15,922 nucleotides of DNA from CAVSWN01 sp046728115 (GTDB lineage Bacteria; Acidobacteriota; Vicinamibacteria; Vicinamibacterales; CAVVIG01): the NCBI GenBank assembly GCA_046728115.1, contig JBKPDW010000578.1, positions 1 to 15,922 on the forward strand, written 5' to 3'. The translations under genes were made by a program, and so were the position numbers. Shown one piece after another: positions 15,287 through 15,922 of the stretch (position 1 is the stretch's first letter; each line of letters opens with the position of its first letter). The notes under the pieces were generated by a model. The model made no database searches and was not told the DNA's origin. It saw nothing but the letters and a program-made list of their open reading frames with translations.

Positions 15287-15697
15287 ATGAAGAGCGACTC
15301 CGGCGAACGAGGAATGTGGCGACCCGCCAACGCTCAATGGTGGGTATTGCTGACGGTCGCGCTTGTCGTCGTAATCGCCTGGCCGCCGCGCGACGGCCGG
15401 AGCCTCGTCGTCACCTTCATCAATTGGGTGGTGGACCCGGCGAACCAGCTCCCGGTGCTGCCAGCTCAGCTGGAGCTCGGGCTGGGTGACGATCCCGATG
15501 CCGTTGCGGCGCACGATCAGCAAGTTCAGCAGTACGACGCGATCTACCTGAAGGGCGGCTGGACGCGGCGGCGACTGCAGCTGAAAGTCGTCCGCGACCC
15601 GTTCGATCCGGCGACGGAGCGGCAGCTCCTTCTCGCGGGCGCAGTAGTCGCCGTCTTCGCCGTGTGGCGTTTCGGCGGACGCGGGGACAGTTACTAA
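15287..15697 (+). CDS. unknown two-helix membrane protein
   Basis: The product is 136 aa from the ATG at 15287; in-frame alternatives exist at 15260 and 15314, and ribosome sites are poor (GGGGAGG abuts the ATG at 15287, GAGG nearly abuts 15314). Two hydrophobic segments are evident: WWVLLTVALVVVIAW near the N-terminus and LLLAGAVVAVFAVW near the C-terminus. Between them is a soluble loop of about 75 residues (including NQLPVLPAQLELGLGDDPDA and YDAIYLKGGWTRRRLQLKVV) without cysteines. Both helices probably flank a periplasmic loop. I do not recognise a family. It is divergent from the hydrolase and followed directly by the heptamer repeats. Confidence 0.6.
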   Translation: MKSDSGERGMWRPANAQWWVLLTVALVVVIAWPPRDGRSLVVTFINWVVDPANQLPVLPAQLELGLGDDPDAVAAHDQQVQQYDAIYLKGGWTRRRLQLKVVRDPFDPATERQLLLAGAVVAVFAVWRFGGRGDSY

Positions 15698-15707
15698 ATG
15701 TGACAAG

Positions 15708-15797
15708 TCTGAAGTTTGAAGTCTGAAGTCTGAAGTCTGAAGGCCCGCGAATTGTCGCCGAATTCTGCACTTCAGACTTCTGCCTTCTGACTTCAGA
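15708..15797. repeat. inverted pair of heptamer arrays (TCTGAAG / CTTCAGA)
   Basis: Five units of TCTGAAG run from 15708 to 15742 (the second is TTTGAAG). After a 27-base spacer, four reverse-complement-type units run from 15770 to 15797: CTTCAGA, CTTCTGC, CTTCTGA, CTTCAGA. The two arrays can pair into a long stem downstream of the membrane protein gene and could act as a terminator or processing hairpin. The unit is related to the array at 16-59. Confidence 0.85.
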
Positions 15798-15804
15798 CGG
15801 CTCA

Positions 15805-15849
15805 GTCCGGAGACATAGGTAACAAAGTTGTCCGGAGACATAGGTAACA
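15805..15849. mobile_element. IS481-type element left end with doubled 20-base motif
   Basis: A 20-base motif (gtccggagacataggtaaca) occurs at 15805-15824 and again at 15830-15849, 25 bases apart. The TGTCCGGAGACA start is the style of IS481-family terminal inverted repeats. Two copies in tandem ahead of the transposase suggest the outer end plus an inner transposase-binding site, or two overlapping insertions. The right end of the element is outside the window. Confidence 0.75.
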
Positions 15850-15879
15850 CTTTTCGCCACTGTTTCGCTGGAGGAAGCG

Positions 15880-15922
15880 ATGCCGTGGCATGGAGTGTCG
15901 CCTATGGATTTGCGCCTCGCAT
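15880..15922 (+). CDS. IS481-family transposase, 5' end only
   Basis: The frame starts at the ATG at 15880 after an ideal GGAGGAAGCG ribosome site and runs off the window: MPWHGVSPMDLRLA. The opening MPW...S.MD.RL is the usual start of IS481/IS3-like transposases with a helix-turn-helix followed by a DDE integrase core. Only 14 residues are visible, so the assignment rests on this opening plus the IS-type repeats just upstream. Whether the gene is intact cannot be told. Confidence 0.75.
   Translation, partial: MPWHGVSPMDLRLA

Noticed and set aside
15708..15849. Possible CRISPR-like array
   Set aside because: Units are 7 bases in direct tandem and then inverted, followed by two 20-base IS motifs; there are no unique spacers of regular length and no cas genes.

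Overview
The window looks like chromosomal DNA from a high-GC soil-type Acidobacteriota, most plausibly the Vicinamibacteria/subdivision 6 lineage. This is inferred from gene content: an 'acidobacterial VWFA-related' secreted protein, an Oar-like TonB-dependent receptor with an N-terminal carboxypeptidase-regulatory domain, a DUF6152 protein, a remnant of a PD40/TolB-type propeller, several Tat-exported hydrolases, heptamer short tandem repeats and an IS481-type element. I saw no tRNA, rRNA or CRISPR.

Layout. (1) 1-1076: a degenerate heptamer array, then the secreted VWA protein on +. (2) 5586 down to 1191, all on -: a ComB-like 2-phosphosulfolactate phosphatase, a SAM methyltransferase starting at TTG, two Tat-type amidohydrolases of different families, and a small zinc-ribbon/membrane-anchor protein 15 nt behind the last one. 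(3) 5587-7073: a decayed tract with two pieces of an ankyrin-repeat gene on -, separated by an intact-looking SnoaL/DUF4440 gene, and a fragment of a PD40-type propeller on +. (4) 7074-10829: a DUF6152 exported protein (+), a 400-base gene-poor stretch, divergent DUF1697 (-) and DinB-like (+) genes, then a + run of a secreted NHL propeller, a small secreted protein and a 67-residue protein with a dodecin-like layout. (5) 15106 down to 11021 on -: a Tat-type alpha/beta hydrolase followed by a 982-residue TonB-dependent receptor, with a palindrome-rich 159-base spacer. (6) 15287-15922 on +: an unknown two-helix membrane protein, an inverted pair of heptamer arrays, and the left end of an IS481-family element whose transposase runs off the window.

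Working together: most products are predicted to be exported or to act at the envelope, namely the receptor, alpha/beta hydrolase, amidohydrolases, NHL propeller, DUF6152 and VWA proteins. This suits a scavenger that takes up and hydrolyses organic compounds. The hydrolase/receptor pair is the best candidate for a functional uptake-and-cleavage unit, but its substrate cannot be read from the sequence. I see no clear defence, secondary-metabolite or phage system. The most unusual items are the heptamer arrays next to the IS end, the ankyrin gene split around a SnoaL gene by a 20-base near-identical direct repeat, and the dodecin-like small protein.
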